Source: Carya illinoinensis (lineage: Eukaryota > Streptophyta > Magnoliopsida > Fagales > Juglandaceae). From it: 64,000 bases of DNA. Below are positions 46,735 to 58,454 of this stretch, one piece after another. Below the pieces are notes generated by a model. The model ran no database searches. It was not told the DNA's origin and saw only the letters and a list, made by a program, of their open reading frames with translations. The position numbers were made by a program, and so were the translations under genes. Numbering within the stretch: position 1 is the first letter of the stretch; each line of letters starts with the position of its first letter. The DNA lies in NCBI RefSeq assembly GCF_018687715.1, contig NC_056767.1, positions 25,717,501-25,781,500 on the forward strand, in the 5' to 3' direction.

Positions 46735-47982
46735 TCATAAATGAGTAATACCTGAATCTGGAACATCTGAAGATGCTCCACCAATCACTGTGCTGCCCTG
46801 AAGAAAATAAAGACCATCTGTCTTCTTCCCTGTCATTACCACCGAAGAGCCCTTGTAGACTCGAATGACTCCACCTCCAGCTGAATACTGGTAACCAAAG
46901 GAGTCAAGAATGCCCAAAGATATAAGATTTTTCTTCAAAGATGGAATATGCCGAACGTTAGACAAGGTTCTAACGATTCCATCATACATCTTAATCTCAA
47001 CCGAACCAATCCCAACAATATCACAAGCCATATCATTTCCAACCAAAACGGAGTTACCGTTGATTGATTCATAGGTAGTGAACCAATCTATCCTGGAACA
47101 CATATGGAATGTACAAGCTGAATCCATGACCCTCTTGTTACCAAAGTGACCACTAGAGCCGCTGACTGCTAGGACAATATCAGAGTTGTTAGACTGTTCA
47201 ACGCTAACAACATTGGAGGAACTTTTACTTTCCTCCTTCAATCTGGGACACTCATCCTTGTAATGACCAAATCTATGACAGTAGTGACATTTAACATTTT
47301 TCTTGTTAAATTTAGAGCCACTACTGGAACTACTCCCACCATAATCTGAACCTCTCCCATTAGATCTACCACCAGAGGAATATTTTACAAACAAACCATT
47401 GGCTTGATTGTTCGTGCCTTGTACACCCAATTTTGTTCTCAACTCCTTAGAATTCAAAGCAGATTTTACATCTACTAAGGAGATGGTATCTCTACCATAC
47501 AACATCGAGTTCACAAAACTTTCAAACGATACCGGCAACGAACACAACAAAATTAATGCTTGATCCTCATCATCAAGCTTAACATCAATATTCCTTAGAT
47601 CCATAATAGTTTTATTAAATTCATCTAGATGATCGGAAATAGGAGTACCTTCCCTCATCTTGAGAGTGTATAGTCGCTGCTTCAAACACAAACGGTTGGT
47701 GAGCGACTTTTTCATATACAAGCTCTCAAGCTTGGACCAAAGACCGGAAGCGGTCTCCTCATCAGCAACCTCCCTCAAAACTCCATCTGATAGTGACAAC
47801 AAAATGACACTATGTGCCTTCTCATCTTCTTCTCTTGACGATGCAGGAGATTCCTCGGATACCTTCCCCTCCAAAGCTTTCGACAAGCCTTGTTGCCGTA
47901 ACAAAGCCTTCATCCTGATGTGCCATAAGCTAAAGCTGTTTTGACCTTCGAATTTCTCCACTTCAAACTTTGCCATAGCCAT
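46735..47982 (-). CDS. Copia Gag polyprotein with zinc knuckle and truncated gag-pre-integrase segment
   Basis: 415 residues, uninterrupted. It opens MAMAKFEVEKFEGQNSFSLW, the usual start of plant copia Gag (UBN2 family). A UBN2 core follows (LKQRLYTLKMREGTPISDHL), then a glycine/serine-rich linker and the CCHC zinc knuckle CHYCHRFGHYKDEC near residue 232. Next comes a protease-like stretch in which the expected D(S/T)G reads MDSACTFHMCS, and then the gag-pre-integrase segment (HIPSLKKNLISLGILDS). It stops at ITHL, before any integrase. Gag forms the capsid that packages the element's RNA. An intact Gag frame with pol missing is the signature of TR-GAG elements. The neighbouring primer site and LTR support expression from the 5' LTR. 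Confidence 0.88.
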   Translation of the reverse strand: MAMAKFEVEKFEGQNSFSLWHIRMKALLRQQGLSKALEGKVSEESPASSREEDEKAHSVILLSLSDGVLREVADEETASGLWSKLESLYMKKSLTNRLCLKQRLYTLKMREGTPISDHLDEFNKTIMDLRNIDVKLDDEDQALILLCSLPVSFESFVNSMLYGRDTISLVDVKSALNSKELRTKLGVQGTNNQANGLFVKYSSGGRSNGRGSDYGGSSSSSGSKFNKKNVKCHYCHRFGHYKDECPRLKEESKSSSNVVSVEQSNNSDIVLAVSGSSGHFGNKRVMDSACTFHMCSRIDWFTTYESINGNSVLVGNDMACDIVGIGSVEIKMYDGIVRTLSNVRHIPSLKKNLISLGILDSFGYQYSAGGGVIRVYKGSSVVMTGKKTDGLYFLQGSTVIGGASSDVPDSGITHL

Positions 47983-48009
47983 TCCTCAAGATTTTGCAAA
48001 GAGCTTGAC

Positions 48010-48021
48010 GCTCTGATACCA
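48010..48021 (-). other. Primer-binding site of the copia element
   Basis: TGGTATCAGAGC on the minus strand, complementary to the 3' end of initiator tRNA-Met, three bases inside the 5' LTR. Confidence 0.9.
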
Positions 48022-48024
48022 GTT

Positions 48025-48695
48025 TGTTGGGAATGGACCGAACAAACAAAGGCTAAGTTGAAGTAAATAACAGCGGAAGCAACAAAACTAACAGCAAGCA
48101 CACAAAGAACACCAAGATTTAAGTGGTTCAGCTCAATGTGAGCCTATGTCCACTGTCGGGGTCGGTTTCAACAAATTTCACTATGAACAAATATGGAGTA
48201 CAAGAGTATTGATCACAAAATCCTTAATCCTAAAGCCCCAATACACTCAATGGACTCTTAGGATTGTATACAAAAGGATTCTCAAAACTCTCTCTAACTT
48301 GGCTGCTGAGGGCTCTTCAAAATGAAGAGAAAATGATGTATTTATAGCACAAGGCGCTAATCAGAACATTCGCTCGAGCGGACGTCGAGCGAAGTGTCGA
48401 GCGCACATTAGGGTTGCATTCTCGCTCGAGCGGAGGTCGAGCGGAACTCTTTGGATGAACTCGCTCGAGCGGACAGTCGAGCGGAAGTCGAGCGGAACTC
48501 TCTGGATGAGTTCGCTCGAGCGGACTGTCGAGCGGAGGTCAAGCGAAACTCTCTGGATGAGTTCGCTCGAGCGGACTGTCGAGCGGAGGTCGAGCGAAAC
48601 CTTAGCTTGAGCCACGGTCGAGCCACAGTCAAGCCACAGTCAAGCCAAGCCCCAAACAATATATTTTCAGCAAGAAATCAAGCCAAAACTCAACA
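48025..48695 (-). repeat. 5' LTR of the gag-only copia element
   Basis: 671 bp, reading TGTTGAGTTTTGG...CCATTCCCAACA on the minus strand. It contains the minisatellite of TCGAGCGGA units at 48370-48600. Confidence 0.9.
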
Positions 48696-49713
48696 TCATG
48701 AAATTGGAGAATTGGTCGTGGCTTTACAGTTTTAGAAATAATGCAATTTGTTTGTTTATTTGAATCTCAGTTTGATTATAGAGGTTGGGATGAAGGAAAA
48801 ATAGCTGATGTGGCAGTCTTTTACTACTAGATTTTTAATGGAGAGTGCATGAAAAATGTTAATTTTTTTTATAGTTTGTGAAGCAAATTAGTATCATAAT
48901 ATCTTGACAATTTATTTATTATTATTGCATCACATGATCTAAGAGAATGTGGACAAAGCAGGAGACACATGCAGGAGAATTACATTTCATTGAACAACGC
49001 TTAAACTCTCGTCCCATGTTAGACCCTTAAATGTAGGTGAGTGAAAGCACATTGCTCACGTGGCCCAATTTTCTATTTGGAAAAAAAGTTAATTCTTAAT
49101 TCTGAGAAAATCAAAGTCAAAGTCAAATCCACACCAGTTTAATTCCTTTTTCAATTGCATTCGAAGTAACATGTATTGACTTGAAAAATGGCATTCTCTT
49201 GAATATAACAGCTGTATGAAGTACCATGAGCTTTCTTTACTATCAATACCCTTTATTTTCTTATTTTCGGAAGAATTTCTGAATTCATTAGTCTTTATCC
49301 ATTTTACTGATCGGTGACAGTATAATTAATGGATCAGTTCGGTCCTTTTATTATTAGTATTAAATATATATGAAGATGTAATATTTTGGTTAAAGCATAT
49401 TATCCACATCATTTAAATAGTAAAATTTGATTGGTAGGATTTAAAATTTAAAATTTATTTTTAAAATTAAATTATGTTATGTAAGCATTTTACTAATTAG
49501 CTGGCACCATCAAGAAAAGGAATTAAACGTCTGATAAGAACTTGACTTTGAGAAAATTACAGCATTAAGAATATTAATGACTTTGATTCTAATTTCCAGA
49601 ATAAGTTATAATAAACTTGGGGTAAAGTAATAAATTGTATAAGCTAATTGTGTAGTATTTTTGCGTAATTCACTCATTGACTTTATCCACACTACAACAA
49701 AAAACATTTTTTG

Positions 49714-49862
49714 AGACGAAATTACTTTGGGATGAATTGGAAATCGTCCCAAAAAGTGGGATTTTGGAACGAAATTTGAATTTCGTTCCAAAATTACGAC
49801 GGTTATGCCAGACCGTTCGAACGCGTTCGAACGGTATTCTTAGGGACGAAAATTTTTGTCCC
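49714..49862. repeat. E3 left outer subterminal repeats (TTTTGGGACGAAA)
   Basis: Direct and inverted copies of TTTGGGACGAAA and TTTCGTTCCAAAA. The matching right cluster is at 58822-58985. The motif differs completely from the outer repeats of E1. Confidence 0.8.
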
Positions 49863-50050
49863 AAATAAGTTAACCGTTCGACCGTTAATGATTAACCCTT
49901 CGAACGTTTAATTTTTACCGTTTGAACGTAATATTGGCGCGATAGGCAAAAATATTTTGGAGGGAAATAGATAAACCGTTCGAACGGTTAATATTAACCA
50001 TTCGAACGATGAATATTCACCGTTCAAACGTTATTTTAATCGGTCGAACG
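49807..50050. repeat. E3 inner palindrome cluster (ACCGTTCGAACGGT)
   Basis: Palindromes with core CCGTTCGAACGG. Further clusters in E3 lie at 51676-51845, 52212-52250, 52992-53262, 53640-53735 and 58455-58810. The core CGTTCGAACG is shared with E1, but the flanking base is C/G here and A/T there. Confidence 0.85.
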
Positions 50051-50276
50051 GTGACAGAGTTTTAATTTTTTAAGTTTTTTGCCAAATTATATTTAGATTA
50101 ACTAGTAATTATAAAAAATTGGTTAGTTAAATAATATGAATAATCTAAATTAAGAATTAGTTTAGAAAATATAAAACAATACTATTTCATATAACTTAAA
50201 TACTGAATTTACAAAACACAAAATATTGTCCATACAAAAAACAGGAAATAAATAAATAAAATTTATCATAAAGTAA

Positions 50277-51485
50277 TTAAGACCCCAAGTCTTTGCACAC
50301 TTCCTCGACTGCAGCTATACGTTCCTCTATTTGTGTCAGTCGAGTACTGATGGTGACCTGAGTCGCAGACATGGCAGCAAACTCTGTACGAAGCTCAGAC
50401 ACAGCAGAATGGATCTCCATACGCACTGCATCGATCACTGCTGATGTCTGCTCGCTGATCGCTGCACGCACTATGTCAGCCATCTCCTCACGAGTAACAC
50501 TGTGGACTGATGCCTCGGCCCGTGTAGATGTCTCTGCAGCTGCAGCTGAGACTCCATGATCTCCCGGCTGTGCATCTCCGTGAGGATCAACTGGTTCTGG
50601 AACATGTGCACGAAAACGCAGTCTCGAGTGTCCCGTGCTGCGTGAGAGGGTGGTGCTGTTTATCGGTCCCATCGGCTCCCGTTTACGCTCAGCAACATCT
50701 GGCACAACACCAGCACATAGTAGATATCAGGTGATCAGGACTCCGAATGGTAGTATATCCATCGAAATGTACCAAGATTCTGATCGAATCCTATCGAATA
50801 TATACCCCACCAAGTCGATAGGAATGCCACGAGCGACCCGTATCATAAATTTCGTCCGATCAATGCCAACTTCTGTCTTGTGCTGCCGAGGGTCAATGTT
50901 ATTGGCAATTATCAAATTTAATATCTTAAAGAAAGAAGATAAATCTGCCTGTTTGATGCTCTTCGTCCCGTCATACGGTGGAGCATCTGGACCGACAACC
51001 AAATCCCTCACCTCGTGATCAGCAAAGGTATCGACCTCATCAGTATAAACTGATGCCTCCTCCTCAGCTGTCTCCGCCTCAACTGAAGGATCAGTCTCTC
51101 TAGGCACCACATTCGGATATGCATCTGGCAGCCTAGGAATACCGAGATGCTCAACAAGTCCATCTCGTGAAAATACAACGGGTACTCCTCGGACAGTGAT
51201 ACTGTAGGCCCCAGAATCATCTGCGCTGGCACTGCCGAGTTCTCTATAGAACTCAGCAACAATGTCAATGTAGAAGACTGGCTCCCATGCTTCCTCCCGT
51301 TCATCCAAGATAGGTCCCCAACCACGATCACTGAATATTGAGGGCAATGAATGACCCTCCCAGAGAAGACTCTGGAAATCAGAAATCTTCACTGGTCGCT
51401 CCAGTGAAACTGTCCTCTCCCGAACTGGACCACTACTACTCTCACCAAGATTGCGTCGCTTACGTGCCGGTCTAAAAGTAGACAT
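50277..51485 (-). pseudogene. Third gene of E3, Transposase_32-like, one in-frame stop
   Basis: The frame opens MSTFRPARKRRNLGESSS at 51485, just after an acceptor (ATTTCAG|GTTGATTATA). It runs 402 codons with a single TGA at 50727-50729. Conserved parts are FYRELGSASAD, YSITVRGVPVVFSRDGLVEH and MDILPFGVLIT before the stop, then YLLCAGVVPDVAERKREP after it. The end is a helical segment (EIHSAVSELRTEFAAMSATQ) that is probably a coiled coil. At the stop E1 has an arginine codon (CGC), so CGA-to-TGA is the likely change. The function of the family is unknown. It aligns with 15006-16232 of E1. Confidence 0.78.
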
Positions 51486-52201
51486 TATAATCAACCTGAA
51501 ATTTATAATTACAAACTAGATATATAACATTAACAAGAAAAATACAATAAAGAACAATTTACAGTAGTTTGAAACAAACAGCAATTTAATAATATTTGAT
51601 ATTCTGAACAACATTATCAACAATAAATATATTTCTCAATATCAATATTAATAATATAAATATAATATTAATTACTGTTCGAACTTTTACTGTAACGGTC
51701 GAACGGTTAAAGACAAACCGTTCGACCGTTAAGATAAATCGTTCGAACGTTTACTGTAACGGTCGAACGGTTTCAGACAAACCGTTCGACCGTTAAGTTA
51801 TATCGTTCGAACGCTACGCATAGCGTTCGAACGATATTCGTGTCGATCGGGATTCCAAGCCGAGTCGACTCGGCCATTGAAATCCATGGAATCCTTCGAT
51901 TCCCTGGATTTTACACCAAAATAAATGCAATAGAAACCTAAATAAACGTTCCTAACATGGATTTATGCAAATCTACCGATTATTTTGATGTATAAATCGG
52001 TTTACCCTAACTTAAACAATTAATCTATCAAAAACCTAAATCTAAACGGTAAAATGCTTTAAAAATGAAAAATACCGGTTGTTAGAGGTAGGGGCTTCGA
52101 GTGGGCACTGTTGACGGCGGCGAAGACGGCGTTCAACGGCGGAGATCGACGGTTTGGAGGCTTAGAACGGAGGAAATGCGTGAAAATGACGTTGGGATGG
52201 G

Positions 52202-52212
52202 CTTATATATGC
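52202..52212 (-). promoter_or_regulatory. TATA box of the E3 third gene
   Basis: On the minus strand the sequence reads GCATATATAAGCCCATCC, followed by a GC-rich leader ending in a donor near 52077. It matches the E1 layout (TGTATATAAGG at 14023). Confidence 0.65.
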
Positions 52213-52259
52213 AGTGCCGTTCGAACGGTAAGTTATACCGTTCGAACGCATTAACTGAA

Positions 52260-52990
52260 TATTAATATTCATCCCTAATTAATCGGTTTTCATGATAATA
52301 AATAATATTTAAATGCAATATTCGGTATTAATTATATTAAATATAATAATTAATTCAATTATAATATATTTTAATTGTTAAATATATTAAATGCAATATA
52401 TTTAATGCACTTATATATTATTAAACACTATGTATTATATATATAATTTTTTATATATATAGTATATATTATATTATATTTAGTACTAAAATATATTATA
52501 CTATTGAATATTATATAGTATATAGTATAAGTTATATTATATAGTATAATTAATATAATATAGACTACTATATACATGAAGCTATGTTCATGTATTTATA
52601 TAACATATATATTATATGTGATATTAACTAGTATCACATATATATACTAATATAGATGACACTATATATATTAATAGTAGATATTCTATTATTAAATATC
52701 TACTATTAATATTATAGAAATAAACATTATATATATATGCATGTGATACATATAACCCTATGCTATGATACCATATATATGTTATATATAATAGGTTAAT
52801 ATATGTAGTACTTGACTATAATATTAGATGTAATATGATATTTTATACTATATATGTTACTAAACTATATAATATATGTTTGATTATATATTATATAGTT
52901 ATATTACTATGGCTCTAAACTATAGTACATTTAGAAATTATTATATTTAAAGGTATAGTGCAAAAAAAATACTTTATGCAACAATATAAC
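52260..52990. repeat. TA-rich low-complexity tract in E3
   Basis: Nearly pure A/T with TATATATTA-type units. It corresponds in position to 12720-13820 of E1 and has no coding frame. Confidence 0.75.
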
Positions 52991-53039
52991 TTAAACGTTT
53001 GAACGGTTTACTATTGGCGTTCAAACGTTTAATAATACG

Positions 53040-53225
53040 TTCGAACGTATGTATTAACGTTCGAACGTTAAATTAGGGGGGGAAATGTTTCCCGCTAATC
53101 AATTTGACGTTTGAACGGTCTAATATAACCGTTCCAACGTTTAACAAAAACGTTCGAACGCCAATTTTCACGTTCGAACGTTAAATTAGCGGGGGAAATT
53201 TTTCCCGCTAGTCGATTTGACGTCG
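53040..53225 (+). promoter_or_regulatory. Duplicated unit with E2F-like sites, presumed E3 TNP2 promoter
   Basis: Two diverged copies of a unit contain CGTTCGAACGTTAAATTA, then GGGGAAA...TTTCCCGCTA, then ATTTGACG. They lie at about 53056-53107 and 53171-53222. The second holds a near-palindrome with arms TAGCGGG and CCCGCTA (53187-53210). TTTCCCGC fits the E2F/DP consensus. The position upstream of TNP2 matches that of 12648-12661 in E1. Confidence 0.45.
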
Positions 53226-53996
53226 AACGTTCATTAAACACCGTTCGAACGTTTTTGTTCTACATTTACACGACAGAACCTCACAATCTCGCACTCGTTC
53301 CAGTCGACCGAGCATCACTCCCACGCTCATTTTGTTCCAACCAACGCCATTATTCTTTAATATAGCCCTCAAATATTACTAACTCCTATCAATCTCTTAT
53401 ATTTTCGGATTAAGAGGTTGTTTTTACCGTTTGGTGAAGAGTTTTTACCGTTTGGTGGATTTTCCGCTTTATCTCTCCAAATCAGGTATTCTCCTTAAAT
53501 TTGACCTCATTTTAGTTTTTATATAAGTGTTTTCGTTTGCTTACATGAGTTTGTCATATAGTTTGCTATCTTTTGATGTAATATGGACTGTAAATTTTGG
53601 GGTTTTCGGAGGTTGAAGACGAGTGATTTCTGGAAGTAATTCGTTCGAACGGTATTCGTGTTCCGTTCGAACGGTATTCGTGTTCCGTTCGAACGTAATA
53701 TATTAGATCGAACGGTGACTAGCACCGTTTGAACGATTTCTTGGGCAGTGTTAAAATAATTATCATTTTAAATGCAGGAGTGTAATTAAAAATTAATTAA
53801 TTATAATCTACATTTAATAATACTTAAATACTTAAAAGATTCAAATAATCAAATGAGAATGAATTAAATTACAAATCATCTAAGATTTGTTACAAAACTT
53901 AATTATTTATGATATTGAATTATTTGTTTGATACATGTTAAATATTGGTATATCTTATATTGCTTGTTCATCAATATTAGCCTTAGATCCGTTCGA

Positions 53997-54330
53997 GAGT
54001 TATCAATCCGCCTTAATTGAAAGATTGATAACTCTTGAATTGTCCAGAGTGGACAGTTTGGAATTGTAAGATCATTCTCGCAAACTATCGATCTATATCT
54101 GTTATACGTCCAGCATTAAGATTTTGGCAGATTTATCCCTTGTTCTCCGGATATGCGGTTTCGGTGATGTTGTATCGATGATGGATAAGTCGGTGCACAC
54201 AACCAGACGAGCATATTTGGAGAACTATGGGGAGATGCTGCCGAAATTTTGTTGGGCGTGACAGATTATAGAGGATAGGTTTGCGACTATGATCTTACAA
54301 TTCCGAATGGGATAGGACCAACTACCCGGT
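53997..54330 (+). promoter_or_regulatory. Conserved non-coding block upstream of TNP2 (E3 copy)
   Basis: Starts with a perfect 12-bp stem (GAGTTATCAATC at 53997-54008, GATTGATAACTC at 54023-54034). Next come TTGTCCAGAGTGGACAGTTT (54040-54059), then TTGGAGAACTATGGGG followed by TGCTGCCGAAATTTT (about 54217-54250), then GAATGGGATAGGACCAACTA (about 54306-54325). The order is the same as at 10720-11040 in E1. The first hairpin has a different sequence in the two elements but the same position. Confidence 0.65.
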
Positions 54331-54437
54331 GTAAGGTGGCATACTCCTTGATTGAATTTGCACTTGCTTGTTTGTTGATGCACACGTGAGAAAATTACTA
54401 AATCTGTCCAACTTGTAACAAACATACTAAGGGGAAA

Positions 54438-56684
54438 ATGGCATGTCCAACTTGTAACAAACATACTAAATCTGAATGGCTCACTTACGGGAGAAAATTA
54501 TGTTTCATGGGTCATCGTCGATTTCTACCTGGTGATCATAGATGGCGGGGAAATTCACAAATGTTTGATGGTACTGTTGAATGGGGCCAACCTCCACCAT
54601 ATTTGTCTGGTGAAGATTTACTTGCACAATTTGTAGATGTTGGTTGTAATGAATTTGGTAAAAAACAACGAAAGAGAAAACGAGCTACATGTGAGTTGAA
54701 TTGGACTAAGAAGAGTATATTTTTTGATCTTCCATACTGGTCAAAGTTAAAATTAAGGCACAGTCTTGATGTTATGCATATTGAAAAAAATATATGCGAA
54801 TCCGTATTGGCAACATTGATGTCAATCGAAGGAAAAACGAAGGATACATTAAACTCAAGGAAGGATTTGAAGCGGTTGGGAATAAGACCGGAAATGCAGT
54901 TGCAAGAAAATGGTTCGTCCGTTTACATGCCGATTGGGTGGTATACATTGTCAAGGAATGAAAGGGCTACTTTTTGTGAGTGGATAATGAAAATTAAATT
55001 ACCGGATGGTTATGCCTCAAATTTGACAAGGTGTGTGCGGACAAATGACTGGAAAATAACTGGGTTAAAAAGTCATGATTGTCATGTCCTTTTGCAGCGT
55101 ATCTTGCCTATTGGTATACGTGGGTACTTGACTAAAGACGTGCGCGTGGCTTTGACTGAGTTAGGTTTATTTTTCAAAGACTTATGTGCACGGACATTAA
55201 ATGTAGAAGCTTTGGATCGAATGGAACGGGAAATTCCCATCATATTGTGTAAGCTAGAAAGTATTTACCCACCGTCATTTTTCGATGTCATGGTTCACCT
55301 GGCCGTCCATTTGCCACGTGAGGCTCGACTTGCAGGACCAGTTTAGTATAGATGGATGTATCCCATTGAACGATTTCTTGGGAAGTTGAAACGAACAGTT
55401 GGTAATAAAGCTCGCCCAGAAGGATCAATTGCAGAAGCATATATTGATGATGAGTGGCATACCTTTTGTTCCAAATATTTCCACGGAGTTGACACTAGGT
55501 TTGATCGGCCAGAAAGAAACTTTGACGTTGACAGAGCAAGACAACGAAATGTGTTTTCCGTGTTTTCCCAACAAGTACGTCCACTTGGTGCAGTGCGTGG
55601 TTATGACTTATGTGGAAGAGAGTTTGAGAAAGCTCAGTGGTACGTGCTGAACAATTGCCCTGAAATAGAGATTTACTTGAAGTAAGTATTAATCTTTTCT
55701 TAATTTAGTATTCGCTCATTTACTTTCGCAAAATTCTAATAATATAAAATACATGTGGTAATCATCAATTTCAGTGATCATATTAACATGCTCAAGGAAC
55801 TAGGAGTAAATGATATAGACCGGAAACATGAAAAGGAGTTTCCGAGATGGTTTGAACAACGGGTAATGACATTACATATGCGACACTTCATTTAATACAA
55901 ATAGAAAATATTGATTGTTTTTTTTATTGATATAATAGACGTTTTACTTAATATGTAGGTTGTACAAATGCATGCCAATAATCCAAACGATATATCAGAT
56001 GAATTGTATGCATTAGCGCGTGGCCCATCGAGACGGGCTACAAGATATTCTGCATGTATTTCTCGTGGTAGTAGGTATCACACAATAGATCGAGATCATT
56101 ATAGGAAAACACAAAATAGTGGTGTACTAGTTGAGGGAAGTCATGATGGAGAAAATATTGATTTCTATGGAGTGATTGTTGATATAATTGGAATGAAATA
56201 TTTGGGGGAGCTTGCAGTGTATCTGTTTAAGTGTGATTGGTGGGATTTAAGCAATCCTCGAACTGGAGTCCGTGATGATGAATATTTCTTGAGTATTAAT
56301 ACATCAAGAAAATGGTACGAGGATGATCCATTTATTTTAGCTTCTCAAGCATCTCAAGTATTCTACTTAGATGACCCGAAGTTGGGAACTCAATGGCGAG
56401 TAGTACAAAAATATGCTCCAAGAAATATATATGATGTTATCCCTCAGGCAGAAGGGCGAGATGAAGAAGAAGATGATGCCTCTACTCAAGAAGCATACCA
56501 AGAGAGTCAGCCCGTCTTTAATTTGTTTGTGGATTTGAGCCAGTATGAGATGATTCCATTGAATAGAGAAGATATTGAGCCTGAAATTGTTGATGCGACA
56601 CTTGAGCAAAGTGTTGATTCATCTGAAGTATCTACAGAAGATGAGACTGAATTATCAAATGATACTGATACAGATAGTGATTGA
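54438..56684 (+). pseudogene. TNP2 transposase of E3, N-terminal ~435 residues deleted, one stop
   Basis: Exons 54438-55681, 55775-55862 (88 nt, as in E1) and 55959-56684. The first exon opens MACPTCNKHTKSEWLTYGRK, which corresponds to residue ~435 of the E1 protein. The transposase-associated zinc segment and the first half of the Transposase_21 core, including DGFNPF, are missing. It continues through HSLDVMHIEKNICESVL and a DUF4218-like part with a TAG at 55344-55346, where E1 reads CAG in GGPVQF. It ends with a DUF4216-like part (KCDWWDLSNPR, KWYEDDPFILA) and an acidic tail. Just before the break, a stretch of about 27 bp (GTCCAACTTGTAACAAAC) is repeated at 54406 and 54442, probably a scar of the deletion. 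It cannot encode active transposase. Confidence 0.9.
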
Positions 56685-56758
56685 CGAATTATATTTTCAC
56701 ATTACGTGATGATGAACACTATTTTACTTAATGAATATTGTATCAGTCTTTTGAAATT

Positions 56759-58265
56759 ATGCCTCCGAAGAGAAAGGAAGTGCGCAACCCATCTCCACCT
56801 GTTCCTAGCTCTCCTTCAGACTCACCATTAGAGATTGACTCTACAGAACAAGGTAAAATTCTAATAGTCATAAAAGTTATTAATTAAGATTATAATAGAA
56901 AATTGATTATAATGTTATATATCATGATGACTTCACAGTACAATCTCGTCAAGGTCGAGGCACTACGAGAGGCGTGACGTTGGAAAAATATCGTAAGGTG
57001 GGTAAGATCAAAGTTAACATTCTTGATGAACATACTAGAGGCGAAGGACAACCAGCAGCTTGGCTTGCATCGCATGTGGGTGCTCTTACACGAACTTATG
57101 CACCTTTGGCAACAAGTTCATGGAAGAAAGTCCCCTAAGATGTTAAGGACCTTATCAAGAAGCGTTGTTTGGTAATGTTTAATAAATGAAATTTAATTGG
57201 ACTTATAATTTTATTTTACTTTAAAGTTAGAATATTATAAATGATTGATATTTTTGTCCAAACTTTTTTCTGTAAGGATGATTTCGAATTAAATTTTGGT
57301 CGGAGAGAGGAGCGTAAAACTGTGGAAGAGCTTATGAGTAATGCATTCCGCAAGTATAAGGCAAGGTGTCATGAGCATTATAATAAGTTTGAGAATAGTG
57401 AAGAAGCACGCCAACATCCTTTTCAAGATGTGCAACCTTCTGATTGGGAAAAACTTTGTGACATGTTTGAGGATCCATCATATAAGGTATAATTAATTTA
57501 ATTATTTTAGTCCTATTTTTAATTTCGCTTTCTAATATTTTCAATTCTTATGTAGGAGCGAAGTTCTATAAACAAAACAAATAGATCAAAATTGAAGATT
57601 ACTCATCATGCAGGCTCAAGATCTTTCCACCGCCTCTCTAAAAAATTGGTATTGCTATTCTTTCATTTGTATATAGTTAACTGAATATATCAATCATAAT
57701 GACTTTATATCTTAACAAATCTTTATTATAGCAAGATTCAGATGCCAATTATGATCTGACAAAATTATATGCTGCATCACATACTAATCGTAATGGAGAG
57801 TGGAGTTATCCTGATGCCCGTGAAAATTATGTAAGTATTATAATTTGTTTTAAATAAATATATTTGAATATTTATGATGATATTAACTCTTTATCTTATG
57901 TGTAGGATAAAATGGTTGCCCTGCATGCTGAATTTGCGTCAGATCAAAATTCCTCAAATACAGATGTTGAGATTTTTACACAAGTTCTGGGTGAACGTTC
58001 AGGATATTTGAGGGGTTTGGGTCGCTGTGTAAAACCTTCTCCCTCTTCCTCTTCTTCTGGGTCTGCCTCTATAGCTCAAGAGAATGCGAATCGTAGAATT
58101 GAAGAATTGGTTGCAAAACAACAAGAGTTAGAGGCTCAATTGGCGAGACAAGGAGACATGGAGATGCGCCTCAAACAACATGAAGAAGAACAAGCACAGT
58201 TCAGGAGAGATATGCAACTCCAAATGCAACAGCTTATGCAACAGTACAGGCCTCCAACCAACTGA
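56759..58265 (+). pseudogene. Ptta/En/Spm (Transposase_24-like) gene of E3, broken
   Basis: Starts MPPKRKEVRNPSPPVPSS at 56759, 75 bp after TNP2. About six exons can be traced: one with TLEKYRKVGKIKVN and WLASHVGALTRTYAPL (56939-57174, with a TAA at 57136-57138); DDFELNFGRREERKTVEELM (57278 on); SSINKTNRSKLKITHHAGSR (about 57556); LYAASHTNRNGEWSYPDA (about 57732); and a last exon (57906-58265) with IFTQVLGERSGYLRGLGR, then a serine run and a Glu/Gln-rich coiled coil (QQELEAQLARQGDMEMRLKQ). It is probably the DNA-binding partner of TNP2, by analogy. Only the TAA is visible as a lesion, less damage than in the E1 copy. Confidence 0.8.
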
Positions 58266-58454
58266 TGGTTTTTTACGTCTAGCTTATGACATTATCTAAT
58301 TATGTATGAACAATGCTAGTTTTATGGTTATTTATTTCTTCGCACTTATTATAAAACTTTTGTGAGTAATTAAACAGTTCCTAATTTATGTTTTTCAAAT
58401 AATATGGATGTGTATTTAGTTTTTTTATAATTATTGGTTTTAATAAAAATAATA

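Larger units (their letters stand above)
45012..48695 (-). mobile_element. Gag-only copia LTR retrotransposon (TR-GAG-like), minus orientation
   Basis: LTRs lie at 48025-48695 (5', 671 bp) and 45012-45673 (3', 662 bp). They read TG...CA on the minus strand, except that the 3' LTR starts TATTGAG. A primer-binding site TGGTATCAGAGC (tRNA-iMet type) lies at 48010-48021 and a purine tract AAGGTGGAGATT just before the 3' LTR. The target duplication is TCAGG (45007-45011) and TCATG (48696-48700), one mismatch; the empty site in copy A reads TCAGG. The internal region is only about 2.35 kb and encodes Gag plus the gag-pre-integrase segment. Integrase, reverse transcriptase and RNase H are absent. 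It would need enzymes from another element. Confidence 0.88.

Noticed and set aside
48010..48021. tRNA-like sequence TGGTATCAGAGC
   Set aside because: Only 12 bases next to an LTR; it is a retrotransposon primer-binding site, not a tRNA gene.
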